Positions 1-9,195 of a stretch of DNA of 64,000 nt are shown here, piece after piece. The notes under the pieces are model-generated. The model worked only from the letters and a program-made list of their open reading frames with translations. It was not told where the DNA came from and made no database searches. The first letter of the stretch is position 1, and each line of letters starts with the position of its first letter. The stretch is from contig NZ_PUJW01000021.1 in NCBI RefSeq assembly GCF_011189575.1, forward strand, positions 3,684-67,683, read 5' to 3'. The stretch comes from Photorhabdus cinerea (GTDB lineage: Bacteria; Pseudomonadota; Gammaproteobacteria; Enterobacterales; Enterobacteriaceae). The position numbers were made by a program, and so were the translations under genes.

Positions 1-1730
1 GTCGTGATGCAAGCCGGGAGAAAGTCCCTTCTGACAGCCTGCGCAAAGGTGACATCGTCATCATTGAAGCCGGTGAAACCATCCCTTGTGATGGTGAAGT
101 TATCGAAGGTGGCGCTTCCGTTGACGAAAGTGCTATCACCGGCGAATCTGCCCCGGTTATCCGCGAATCTGGCGGTGACTTCTCTTCTGTTACTGGCGGT
201 ACACGCGTGCTGTCTGACTGGCTGGTGGTTGAATGTTCGGTCAATCCCGGTGAAACTTTTCTTGACCGCATGATTTCAATGGTAGAAGGCGCTAAACGTC
301 GCAAAACCCCCAACGAGATTGCCCTGACCATTCTGCTCACCGCGCTGACGATTATCTTCCTGTTGGTGTGTGTCACTCTGCTGCCATTCTCAATATTTAG
401 TGTGGAAGCTAACCAGTCTGGTCAACCGATCACCATCACCGTATTAATCGCATTATTAGTCTGTCTTATTCCTACGACTATTGGAGGTTTACTTTCTGCG
501 ATTGGTGTCGCGGGTATGAGCCGTATGCTGGGTGCTAATGTCATTGCCACCAGCGGGCGCGCGGTTGAAGCAGCGGGTGATGTGGATGTCCTGTTATTGG
601 ATAAAACCGGCACGATCACACTAGGAAACCGTCAGGCATCTCAATTTCTGCCTGTGTCCGGCGTGACGGAACAACAGTTGGCTGATGCCGCTCAGCTCTC
701 TTCTCTGGCAGATGAAACACCGGAAGGACGCAGCATCGTCATTCTGGCAAAACAGCGATTCAATCTACGCGAACGTGATCTGCACTCACTGAATGCGACT
801 TTTGTTCCTTTCTCCGCCATGACCCGCATGAGTGGCGTTAATGTGGAAAATCGCCTGATCCGCAAAGGTGCTGTAGACGCAATCCGCCGCCATATTGAAA
901 TCAATCACGGAAAATTCCCCGAAGCAGTAGAAGTTTTGGTTCAAACGGTGGCACGTAAAGGGGGGACACCGCTGGTTGTAGCAGAAAATCAACGAGTATT
1001 GGGTGTTGTTGCGCTGAAAGATATTGTTAAAGGCGGCATTAAAGAGCGATTCAGTGAAATGCGCCGCATGGGGATTAAAACCGTCATGATTACCGGCGAT
1101 AACCGCCTAACCGCGGCGGCTATTGCCGCTGAAGCCGGCGTGGATGATTTTCTGGCTGAGGCGACACCCGAAGCCAAACTGGCCCTTATCCGCCAATATC
1201 AATCCGAAGGCCGTCTGGTCGCCATGACCGGTGATGGAACTAATGATGCGCCTGCACTTGCGCAGGCTGATGTTGCGGTTGCTATGAATTCAGGCACTCA
1301 GGCAGCCAAAGAAGCCGGCAATATGGTGGATTTGGATTCCAACCCAACCAAACTGATTGAAGTGGTTCATATTGGTAAACAGATGCTGATGACACGCGGT
1401 TCTCTGACCACATTCAGTATCGCCAATGATATTGCAAAATATTTTGCCATTATCCCGGCGGCGTTTTCCGTCACTTATCCACAATTAAATATCTTGAATA
1501 TCATGCACTTGTATTCACCCACTTCGGCGGTTTTATCGACCGTTATCTTTAATGCACTGATTATTGTGTTTCTGATCCCACTGGCTTTGAAAGGTGTCAG
1601 CTATCGGCCAATGCATGCATTGTCACTTTTACGCCGCAATCTGTGGATTTATGGTTTGGGTGGTCTGATAGCGCCTTTCATCGGCATCAAACTGATAGAT
1701 ATGTTGCTGACTTTGCTGATATTTAAATAA
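1..1730 (+). CDS. kdpB: Potassium-transporting ATPase catalytic subunit KdpB (5' end outside window)
   Basis: P-type ATPase subunit that hydrolyses ATP to drive high-affinity K+ uptake through KdpA in the inner membrane. The reading frame (codons from base 3) is open to the left edge, so about 575 C-terminal residues of the usual ~680 are present. Visible landmarks in order: actuator-domain TGES near base 140, the phosphorylation loop DKTGT near base 600, the hinge MTGDGTNDAPAL near base 1222, then hydrophobic C-terminal membrane helices ending in a membrane-rich tail. kdpC follows after about 11 bases, so the genes form the usual kdp operon; the promoter and kdpA would lie left of the window. 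No frameshift is seen; an apparent second start near base 207 is internal. Confidence 0.97.
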   Translation, partial: RDASREKVPSDSLRKGDIVIIEAGETIPCDGEVIEGGASVDESAITGESAPVIRESGGDFSSVTGGTRVLSDWLVVECSVNPGETFLDRMISMVEGAKRRKTPNEIALTILLTALTIIFLLVCVTLLPFSIFSVEANQSGQPITITVLIALLVCLIPTTIGGLLSAIGVAGMSRMLGANVIATSGRAVEAAGDVDVLLLDKTGTITLGNRQASQFLPVSGVTEQQLADAAQLSSLADETPEGRSIVILAKQRFNLRERDLHSLNATFVPFSAMTRMSGVNVENRLIRKGAVDAIRRHIEINHGKFPEAVEVLVQTVARKGGTPLVVAENQRVLGVVALKDIVKGGIKERFSEMRRMGIKTVMITGDNRLTAAAIAAEAGVDDFLAEATPEAKLALIRQYQSEGRLVAMTGDGTNDAPALAQADVAVAMNSGTQAAKEAGNMVDLDSNPTKLIEVVHIGKQMLMTRGSLTTFSIANDIAKYFAIIPAAFSVTYPQLNILNIMHLYSPTSAVLSTVIFNALIIVFLIPLALKGVSYRPMHALSLLRRNLWIYGLGGLIAPFIGIKLIDMLLTLLIFK

Positions 1731-1741
1731 AGGTGATGAAA

Positions 1742-2323
1742 ATGACTTGGTTACGTTCTTCTGTTGTATTGTTGATATTCCTGACTCTGATTACTGGCGT
1801 AGCTTATCCATTGCTGGCAACGGGTTTGTCAGAACTGATGTTTCCTTATCAGGCACAGGGTTCCATGGTGGAACAAGATGGTCAGGTAGTTGGCTCTGAA
1901 TTAATTGGTCAACCCTTCATGAAAGATATCTATTTTCAAGGGCGCCCTTCCGCTACCGCAGACCACCCTTATAACCCCCAGTCATCCGGTGGCAGCGATT
2001 TGTCTGTCTCCAATCCAATACTGGCTGATGAAATCAAACATAGAGTTGAGCAACTGCGCAAATTTAACCGCCAACCAGACATTCCAGTGCCCGTTGATCT
2101 GGTGACAGCATCCGGTAGTGGCCTTGATCCTCATATCTCGCCCGCAGCCGCTAACTTTCAAGCCCAACGTGTCGCTGATGCACGCCATTTACCCGTTAAA
2201 GTGATAAAACAGTTAATCAGAGATAATACGGAAACACCCCCATCAGAATTTCTCGGTGAACCGGTTATTAATGTGTTAAAACTCAATCTTGCTCTGGATA
2301 ATTTGCAAAAGAAACAACAGTAA
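1742..2323 (+). CDS. kdpC: Potassium-transporting ATPase subunit KdpC
   Basis: Small periplasmic-facing subunit that stabilises the KdpFABC complex and helps ATP binding. About 193 residues, normal for the family. The N-terminus has a single membrane helix (LLIFLTLITGVAYPLLATGL) followed by a soluble domain containing the family pattern GRPSATADHPYNPQSSGGSDL and a C-terminal RVADARHLP-type segment. I chose the ATG at 1742 because an AGG lies at a good distance upstream and the protein then begins MTWLR, like E. coli KdpC; GTG 1733 and ATG 1736 are in-frame alternatives. It sits between kdpB and kdpD with only short gaps. Confidence 0.95.
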   Translation: MTWLRSSVVLLIFLTLITGVAYPLLATGLSELMFPYQAQGSMVEQDGQVVGSELIGQPFMKDIYFQGRPSATADHPYNPQSSGGSDLSVSNPILADEIKHRVEQLRKFNRQPDIPVPVDLVTASGSGLDPHISPAAANFQAQRVADARHLPVKVIKQLIRDNTETPPSEFLGEPVINVLKLNLALDNLQKKQQ

Positions 2324-2332
2324 GGCTGGAAG

Positions 2333-5032
2333 ATGGATCAACACGAACCACAACGTCCTGACCCTGATGAATTACTGACACTGGTTAATGAGAAACAGCG
2401 CGGTAAATTAAAAATATTTTTTGGTGCCTGCGCTGGCGTAGGGAAAACCTATGCCATGTTACAAGAAGCTCATAGATTGCGTGCTCAAGGGCTGGATGTG
2501 GTTATCGGTGTGGTAGAAACTCATGAGCGGCAGGGAACTGCCGCTTTGCTTGATGGTCTACCACAGCTGTCACCTAAACAGATGCACTACCAAAGACGGA
2601 AAATCACCGTCTTTGATCTTGATGCCGCCATTGCCCGCCATCCGGCTATGATTCTGATGGATGAACTGGCCTTCAGTAATCCTCACGGCAGCCGCCATCC
2701 CAAACGCTGGCAAGATGTTGAAGAGTTACTTGAAGCTGGAATAGATGTGCTAACGACCATTAACGTTCAGCATCTGGAAAGCCTTAATGATGTCGTTGGT
2801 GACATTACCGGCATCCGAGTCAGAGAAACCGTTCCTGATCATATCTTTGATCAAGCTAATGAAATTGTGTTGGTTGATCTGCCTCCCGATGATCTGCGCC
2901 AGCGACTCAATGAAGGCAAGGTATATATTCCCAGTCAGGCAGAACGCGCCATTGAACACTTTTTCCGTAAGGGAAATTTGATTGCATTGCGAGAGCTGGC
3001 TTTACGTCGTACTGCCGATCGCGTTGATGATCAAATGCGTGCATTCCGCGATACACAAGGGCATGAGCCGGTCTGGCATACCCGTGATAATCTTCTGCTA
3101 TGCATTGGTCACAGTTCTGGTAATGAAAAACTGATCCGTGCCGCAGCACGCCTTGCCGCGCGGCTAGGTTGTATCTGGCATGCAATTTATGTTGAAACGC
3201 CAAAACTGCACCAATTGCCGGAAGGTAAACGGCGGACCATTTTAAAAGCGCTCAGATTAGCGCATGAATTGGGGGCTGAAACAGCAACAATCTCCGATCC
3301 AAACAAAGAAAAAGCGGTATTACGTTATGCAAGAGAACATAACCTTGGCAAAATTCTGATAGGCCGTCGTTGTGAATCCCGCGGGAAGCTGTTTGACTGG
3401 AAATGGCTGCCTGGTTTTGCTGATCGATTAGGAAAACTGGGGCCAGATTTGGATTTGGTGATTGTCGCCTTGGAAGATCGTGGCCGATGGGATAAAGAAC
3501 TGGACAATCGCCCTGTCAGTGAAAAATGGCAAGGACAAATTCAAGGTTGCCTGGTTGCTATCACTCTCTGCGCGCTTATCACCTTGTTCTCCCGCACTCT
3601 GCTGCTAACCCTTGATAAAGCCAATCTTGTCACGCTTTATCTACTTGGCGTCGTTATTATCGCGCTGTTTTATGGGCGCTGGCCGTCAGTATTTGCCGCT
3701 TTTATTAATGTCATCAGTTTCGATATTTTCTTTGTGCAACCGCACTGGTCTCTTGCTGTCACGGATATGCAGTATCTATTGACCTTTACCGTCATGTTAA
3801 TAGTCGGTGTCGTGGTAGGAAACCTGACAGCGGGCATGAGGTATCAGGCGCGCATTGCCCGTTACCGCGAACAGCGAACCCGACATCTGTATGAAATGAC
3901 CCGCGAACTTAGCCGAACACTGAATGAAGAGGATATTGCCCGGACCAGCTACCATTTCCTTGCCAATGGTTTTCAGGCTAAAACCGGCCTATTTTTACCC
4001 AATGATGATGGTGAGTTGCACCAGCTCACAACAAATAATGGCGGTCATATGTTGATTGATGATGCCATTGCGAAATGGAGTTTTGATAAGAATCAACCCG
4101 CCGGTGCGGGAACCGATACCTTGCCTAGCGTACCTTATCAATTACTGCCAGTGGCAACACCTTCGCAGACTTTTGGTGTACTGGCTATTGAACCTGCCTA
4201 TTTACGCCAGCTACTTATCCCTGAGCAACAGCGATTACTGCAAACATTTACCCGATTGATTGCCAACGCACTAGAAAGATTACAACTCTCCCGTCAGGCA
4301 GAATTGGCTAAATTGGATACAGAACGGGAACAATTACGTAACTCACTTTTGGCGGCACTTTCACACGATTTACGCACCCCTCTGACGGTACTTTTCGGCC
4401 AGGCAGAAATCCTGATGCTAGACTTATCTGCTGAAGGCTCTCCGCACACTAAACAAGTGAATCAAATCCGTCAGCAAATTCTCAGCACTTCTCGTCTGGT
4501 CAACAACTTGCTGGATATGGCGCGTATCCAATCCGGGGGCATTCAACTCAATCTGGAATGGCAATCACTGGAAGAGATTGTCGGCAGTACCTTGCGTTCA
4601 CTGGAATATGCGCTCAATCGTCACCCGGTCACCGTTTCCCTACCATCGGGCTTACTGCTGCACTGTGATGCCAGTTTACTGGAACGGGTCTTTATCAATC
4701 TATTAGAAAACGCCATCAAATATACAGCTGAGCAAACACCATTAGGCATTAAAGCAACAACAGAAAAAAATCAGATTCATATTGAAGTTTGGGATGCCGG
4801 CAAAGGCATTCCACCACAACAGGAGCAATTAATTTTCGATAAATTTTCCCGCGCCCGCAAAGAATCCGCCATTCCTGGCGTTGGTCTTGGATTAGCAATC
4901 TGCCGCGCAATTATTGAAATCCATAGTGGAAATATTTGGGCTGCCAACAACGAAAAAGGTGGAGCGAGCTTTCACTTTGTTCTACCGTTAGAGAAACCAC
5001 CTGAGATTGAAGAAATTACTGAGGAGATGTGA
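2333..5032 (+). CDS. kdpD: Osmosensitive K+ sensor histidine kinase KdpD
   Basis: Inner-membrane sensor kinase that phosphorylates KdpE when K+ is limiting. 899 residues, full length. Domains in order: N-terminal KdpD domain with Walker A-like GACAGVGKT (residues ~30-38), a Usp-like domain (~250-370), four closely spaced membrane helices (~395-495), a GAF-like region, the HisKA helix with phospho-acceptor histidine in ALSHDLRTPL (~670), and a HATPase domain with N box FINLLENAIKYT and glycine-rich GVGLGLAI (~785-860). The stop codon overlaps the kdpE start by four bases, which implies translational coupling. Confidence 0.97.
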   Translation: MDQHEPQRPDPDELLTLVNEKQRGKLKIFFGACAGVGKTYAMLQEAHRLRAQGLDVVIGVVETHERQGTAALLDGLPQLSPKQMHYQRRKITVFDLDAAIARHPAMILMDELAFSNPHGSRHPKRWQDVEELLEAGIDVLTTINVQHLESLNDVVGDITGIRVRETVPDHIFDQANEIVLVDLPPDDLRQRLNEGKVYIPSQAERAIEHFFRKGNLIALRELALRRTADRVDDQMRAFRDTQGHEPVWHTRDNLLLCIGHSSGNEKLIRAAARLAARLGCIWHAIYVETPKLHQLPEGKRRTILKALRLAHELGAETATISDPNKEKAVLRYAREHNLGKILIGRRCESRGKLFDWKWLPGFADRLGKLGPDLDLVIVALEDRGRWDKELDNRPVSEKWQGQIQGCLVAITLCALITLFSRTLLLTLDKANLVTLYLLGVVIIALFYGRWPSVFAAFINVISFDIFFVQPHWSLAVTDMQYLLTFTVMLIVGVVVGNLTAGMRYQARIARYREQRTRHLYEMTRELSRTLNEEDIARTSYHFLANGFQAKTGLFLPNDDGELHQLTTNNGGHMLIDDAIAKWSFDKNQPAGAGTDTLPSVPYQLLPVATPSQTFGVLAIEPAYLRQLLIPEQQRLLQTFTRLIANALERLQLSRQAELAKLDTEREQLRNSLLAALSHDLRTPLTVLFGQAEILMLDLSAEGSPHTKQVNQIRQQILSTSRLVNNLLDMARIQSGGIQLNLEWQSLEEIVGSTLRSLEYALNRHPVTVSLPSGLLLHCDASLLERVFINLLENAIKYTAEQTPLGIKATTEKNQIHIEVWDAGKGIPPQQEQLIFDKFSRARKESAIPGVGLGLAICRAIIEIHSGNIWAANNEKGGASFHFVLPLEKPPEIEEITEEM

Positions 5033-5721
5033 CTATTACCAACAACAGTACCATCTTAATTATTGAAGACGAAAAAGAGATCCGACGCTTTGTTCGGCTA
5101 GCGCTGGAAGGTGAAGGTTGTCGCGTATTTGAAAGTGACACGTTGAAACGAGGTCTGATTGAAGCAGGAACCCGTAAACCCGATCTGATTATTCTTGATT
5201 TGGGGCTACCCGATGGTGACGGCATTAATTTGATCCGTGATCTGCGCCGGTGGAGTTCAATTCCGGTTATTGTTCTTTCTGCCCGCGATGCAGAAACCGT
5301 TAAAGTGGCAGCACTGGATGCCGGCGCTGATGATTATCTCAGTAAGCCTTTTGGCATCAGTGAACTATTAGCAAGAGTCCGGGTCGCCTTACGCCGTTTT
5401 GCCAGAACCAATCAGGAAGAACCTGTCGTTCATTTTTCTGATGTCACTGTCGATCTCATTAATCGCCGGATAACTAAAAACGATAAAGAATTACATCTGA
5501 CTCCCATTGAGTTCCGTTTACTGGGCGAATTATTAGCAAATAGCGGCAAAGTACTCACCCAACGCCAGCTACTGAATCAGGTTTGGGGCCCTAATTATGT
5601 TGAACACAACCATTATTTACGGATTTATATGGGACATTTACGACAAAAATTAGAAACCGACCCAACCAGACCAAAACATTTGCTAACTGAAACCGGCGTT
5701 GGCTATCGTTTTATGCCGTGA
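5029..5721 (+). CDS. kdpE: KDP operon response regulator KdpE
   Basis: OmpR/PhoB-type transcription factor that activates the kdp operon after phosphorylation by KdpD. 230 residues: receiver domain with acidic pocket EDE near the start, phospho-acceptor aspartate in DLIILDLGLPDGDG (~55), and conserved lysine in LSKPFG (~105), followed by a winged-helix domain (LTPIEFRLLGELL, VEHNHYLRIYMGHLRQKLE). The start is a GTG at 5029 inside the kdpD stop region; the GAGGAG immediately upstream is too close to be ideal, so initiation probably depends on termination of kdpD translation. Confidence 0.96.
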   Translation: MTITNNSTILIIEDEKEIRRFVRLALEGEGCRVFESDTLKRGLIEAGTRKPDLIILDLGLPDGDGINLIRDLRRWSSIPVIVLSARDAETVKVAALDAGADDYLSKPFGISELLARVRVALRRFARTNQEEPVVHFSDVTVDLINRRITKNDKELHLTPIEFRLLGELLANSGKVLTQRQLLNQVWGPNYVEHNHYLRIYMGHLRQKLETDPTRPKHLLTETGVGYRFMP

Positions 5722-5929
5722 CTCGCTCTCGCTGCTAAGTCACAAAATTCTGGTTGCAACAACCCGCGTTTGAAATACCGCAAGCCTATATTTATTGCAT
5801 TTTTCGGATCATATTAGCTGCAATTTACTGATGCTCAAATTCACAATAACTGCAAAATTTGAACAAATCCGTAAATTCATTATGCAGATATAGTGAGATC
5901 ACGGAGTAAGAATATTTTGAATTAATAAA

Positions 5930-5946
5930 GGGGAAATAAATTCCCC
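5930..5946 (-). terminator. Possible terminator downstream of the MACPF gene
   Basis: A perfect 6-bp inverted repeat GGGGAA/TTCCCC with a 5-base loop lies 50 bases past the stop of the MACPF gene; on the minus strand it runs into TTTATTAATT. The stem is short. It could also stop kdp transcription coming from the left. Confidence 0.4.
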
Positions 5947-5995
5947 AAAGATGACGTTGTTTTTAGCGATTTCCAAATGGCTAAAACTCCCTCAT

Positions 5996-7537
5996 TCAGA
6001 TTTTCCAGTTCCATCCGGCGCTATAGATAAGATAATGAACATCTGCATCCTCAGTAGCGTTAACTCTCTCACCTCTTTCATCCAAGACATCGTTATATCC
6101 ATAAGGAAGTATCATGCTGGAACCACAACTGCTACATAGCAATTGAATATCCTTTATCGCCTTCTCAGCGGAATATTTTGCTGGTAAGTAACACAAATAT
6201 AAATATTGATCGGGTGAGGTATAAATATTTTTAGGGATCTTGACCCAATCTCCCTCCGGATTTTTGTCTTTTACAGTGATGAACTTTAACTCAGTGATAC
6301 AATCCTTATTATCGATATTGGGATCATATTTTGCTTTATGCATAAAAAGACAAATATTACCCTTATTATTCAGGTTTTCGTTTTTAGTGGATTTTAATCC
6401 AATATACCCTTCAGGAAGGGTGTTAGTGCTATTGATCCCAATAATAATCTCATCAATATAATCCGAATGTATACGTCGTTTAGCAGATTCCGCCGGAGCC
6501 CAGACAGTTTCAAAATGCTTTTTAAGCTTAGCCTTTTGTGTTCTGTCTGAACACAATTCCCAAATCCCCGTTAAGGGGTTGGAGTCTGCAAAGTTAACTA
6601 ATTCAGGGGAATTGGGAACACTGGCTTTCCAGTCTTCAAAGGCTTTTTTCGCTGCGGCTATTTCTTCTGCGGAAGGTTGTTCTGAGCTTGTTGCACTACC
6701 AAAAGGATCAAATCGAGACAAGTCACCGCCAATGGTGTGGGTTTTTATGTTGGAGGCTGAACGAAATTTCTTTATATCCTCCTTAAATGAATTGTCTGTA
6801 CGAACAGAGAGACCAATAAATCCCGCAAATGAGGCTGCGGCAACCACGTCAAGAGAGTTTGTTAGATTCGACGTATATTTGTTCGTAGATGATGAATATT
6901 GCGCGCAGCCGCCCATGACCACGCCACTCAAAAAGTGAGAGCCCCAGGTATTAAATAGGTCATCCATATCCTCCTCAGTATCCGCCTTATCAAGGGCCGT
7001 TTTAACACTCTCTTTAAGAAATTCTTTTAACGCTTCTGCTGAACTTTTAAGTATATAGAGGTCATAAGTATACTGAATGCGGGAAAACGCATTTTCAAAA
7101 GCCGTCAGACTATCTGTATCAAAATCGACTCTCAATGATGCACTAAAGAATACGTAGTTGCCTTTAATGCGGCTTTTACTGGAAATACTACGTTGATATG
7201 ACTCAATAGATTCGCCTGACGCATTGGTATATTTTAAATCCCCGACACTATAACAATCGACATAATAGGGGACTTTTAGCGTTTTGCCGAGAATAGTGAT
7301 TTTCTTGAAATTATCTTCACTTGAGTTAACTTTCCGCTCATCGAAAAGCGAATTCATACAACTTCCCACGTTGCAATACTTACCAAAAACATCATAACTT
7401 GTGCCGATCATTTCAGCACCGGCTACAACAGTATCATCGAATAGGGACAGTTTTCGAAAATAATTTTGGTCACGTATCTCGACGTCTCTTTCGCTGTTTT
7501 CCTGTTTTAATAGTTTTTTTGTTTTATCGTTCGACAT
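5996..7537 (-). CDS. MACPF-domain protein of the Plu-MACPF type
   Basis: Membrane-attack-complex/perforin superfamily protein, about 513 residues. It carries the superfamily signature WGSHFLSGVVMGG (residues ~198-210), preceded by the two variable helical segments that form membrane hairpins in lytic members. The region from about 355 onward is a separate domain rich in short strands, in line with the beta-prism domain known from the crystallised Photorhabdus Plu-MACPF. No classical signal peptide is seen; the N-terminus is charged. Known from the family: the Photorhabdus protein binds insect cells, but lysis was not shown. It is a single-gene unit on the minus strand with AT-rich flanks, typical of acquired virulence genes in this genus. 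Confidence 0.9.
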   Translation of the reverse strand: MSNDKTKKLLKQENSERDVEIRDQNYFRKLSLFDDTVVAGAEMIGTSYDVFGKYCNVGSCMNSLFDERKVNSSEDNFKKITILGKTLKVPYYVDCYSVGDLKYTNASGESIESYQRSISSKSRIKGNYVFFSASLRVDFDTDSLTAFENAFSRIQYTYDLYILKSSAEALKEFLKESVKTALDKADTEEDMDDLFNTWGSHFLSGVVMGGCAQYSSSTNKYTSNLTNSLDVVAAASFAGFIGLSVRTDNSFKEDIKKFRSASNIKTHTIGGDLSRFDPFGSATSSEQPSAEEIAAAKKAFEDWKASVPNSPELVNFADSNPLTGIWELCSDRTQKAKLKKHFETVWAPAESAKRRIHSDYIDEIIIGINSTNTLPEGYIGLKSTKNENLNNKGNICLFMHKAKYDPNIDNKDCITELKFITVKDKNPEGDWVKIPKNIYTSPDQYLYLCYLPAKYSAEKAIKDIQLLCSSCGSSMILPYGYNDVLDERGERVNATEDADVHYLIYSAGWNWKI

Positions 7538-8030
7538 AATGGAACCTCATATTGATAGGGAATAAATTGACAATAAATATCGCCGCATTCTTGATGAGGG
7601 TTCGGAATTTAATACCTATAAAAAAGAATAGAGTAGAAGTGAGAAATATCAACAAATTGATGATAAAAATAATGGTATGTACGTCATGAAATAGATGCCA
7701 TTCAGCAATCAAACAAATTACTATCAAAGGTAATAATTTGTCAAATCATGTATTTATAAACTTAACGTGCCAGTGCCATTCAGTTCATTTAAAATATCAA
7801 TCACTGTTAATAATTTCATGTTTTTTCTTTAAATTCATAGCGTAAAATTAGCATATTATTTCTTTATTTATTATTTCATATTGAATGATCATAACTATTA
7901 ATTTGCAAATTAAAACAATAGGAATAATATTACAAAATAATTAATAGGCGGGGTATATACATAATTAAATTGTTATACCCTTCATCTTTCAAAGGACGCC
8001 AAGATCTGAATCCTGACGCCCCAAGTTTAC
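7538..8030. other. AT-rich intergenic region with an ERIC terminal fragment
   Basis: About 490 bases, strongly AT-rich, no convincing gene. It should hold the promoter of the MACPF gene at its left end. At 7974-7991 there is TATACCCTTCATCTTTCA, the same as one end of the complete ERIC repeats elsewhere in the window; the rest of the repeat is missing, so this looks like a truncated ERIC. Confidence 0.55.
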
Positions 8031-8834
8031 CTAACACATATTTTCAGATAAATAATGAGCCACGGATTCTTCGCGGCAAGAACCGATAACATCAGCGTGA
8101 GAAAGCGCTTGTTTAACCCTATCATGCGCAGTTCCCATTACCACACCCTTAGCCACCGTTGAAAGCATTTCCACATCATTCATTCCGTCGCCAAACGCAA
8201 TAGTTTGACTGATTGGAATGCCAAGAAACTCAGCTAATTGAGTTAAAGCCCATCCCTTTGAAACACCACTATCCATTACTTCCAGGCACCAAGGGAATGA
8301 GAAAGCGATATTGGTACTATCAGAAAATAGATTAATTAAATGATGTTCTAATTTAACCAACTCATCATGATCTCTTCTCTTATGAATGAAGAAAATTTTC
8401 TCAACCATCTCACACGGCATTTCATCAGCCGCTCTGACTATTGGACTGAAATTATCATTCTGATTAAAGTCACTGAAACTATGGTGTATTTCACTGGTTA
8501 ACCATTGAGAACCACAATACATGTTGATCACTAAATCATTATCCGCCTGTGTCTCTTCAATCAGTTGTTTTACGATGTGGCTCGGTAGATATTGTCTGAT
8601 ATCTAAGTTCCTACAAGCCGTTGTTAATCTGGCACCGTTAGAAGTAATCAAGTGTACCGGTATATCAAAACCATCAACAAGGGAATTCACATCAGTATGA
8701 TGCCTGCCGGTAGCAAACACTATTTGCTTGCCCATATTTGATAAATCAGTCAACACCTGGCGGGTAAATTTACCAATCGTGTCCCCTTGAAGTAAAAGCG
8801 TTCCATCAAGATCTGTAGCAATAAGATTATACAT
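8031..8834 (-). CDS. HAD-IIB (Cof-type) sugar/pyridoxal phosphatase, YigL-like
   Basis: Haloacid-dehalogenase family phosphatase of 267 residues. Motif I is DLDGTLL (residues 8-14) with the two catalytic aspartates, motif II the TSNGA segment (~65), motif III the conserved lysine in GVSKGWAL (~193), and motif IV GDGMNDVEML (~215). The pattern of FATGRHH, ITSNGAR, CLEVMDSGVSKG and MGTAHDRVK matches E. coli YigL, which dephosphorylates pyridoxal phosphate and sugar phosphates, more than other Cof-type paralogues; that assignment is by memory of the sequence. It stands alone on the minus strand. Confidence 0.85.
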   Translation of the reverse strand: MYNLIATDLDGTLLLQGDTIGKFTRQVLTDLSNMGKQIVFATGRHHTDVNSLVDGFDIPVHLITSNGARLTTACRNLDIRQYLPSHIVKQLIEETQADNDLVINMYCGSQWLTSEIHHSFSDFNQNDNFSPIVRAADEMPCEMVEKIFFIHKRRDHDELVKLEHHLINLFSDSTNIAFSFPWCLEVMDSGVSKGWALTQLAEFLGIPISQTIAFGDGMNDVEMLSTVAKGVVMGTAHDRVKQALSHADVIGSCREESVAHYLSENMC

Positions 8835-9142
8835 TAGCGCATTCCAATATAGTAAAAGCAGTTATTATCTAAATTTTATTAATAATTTCAAGAAATACTT
8901 TCTTATAAAGATCATACTTTCTTCCAGACAATGATTAATGTTTTCACCGTAGATACTTTTTTCTACTCTGATATATTCGGTTTGTTTTTATAAAATAAAA
9001 AATAGAAAACGGAATCTGATTCACAATTGAATACGCGTAATGATTATTTACTCATTAGATGAAGCATCAGCGAAAAAACTGGAAACCATCCAACCAAATT
9101 AAAATATCTACTAACCGAAATGACTTATCAATTTTAAATAAA
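8835..9142. other. Intergenic region between pgm and the YigL-like gene
   Basis: About 300 AT-rich bases that hold the promoter of the phosphatase gene near the left end and the pgm terminator at the right end. No gene or repeat is recognised. Confidence 0.5.
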
Positions 9143-9177
9143 AATCCGCAAAAAACCATTACAGCCAATTGCGGATT
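9143..9177 (-). terminator. Rho-independent terminator of seqA-pgm
   Basis: Perfect 9-bp stem AATCCGCAA/TTGCGGATT with a 17-base loop, 18 bases past the pgm stop; on the minus strand the stem is followed by TTTTTATTT. Confidence 0.75.
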
Positions 9178-9195
9178 CTTTAATTGAATAACATA

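Noticed and set aside
4..273. Open frame of 89 codons at the left edge
   Set aside because: It overlaps the kdpB frame, which runs unbroken from base 3 with the TGES motif; the 89-codon frame is a shadow.
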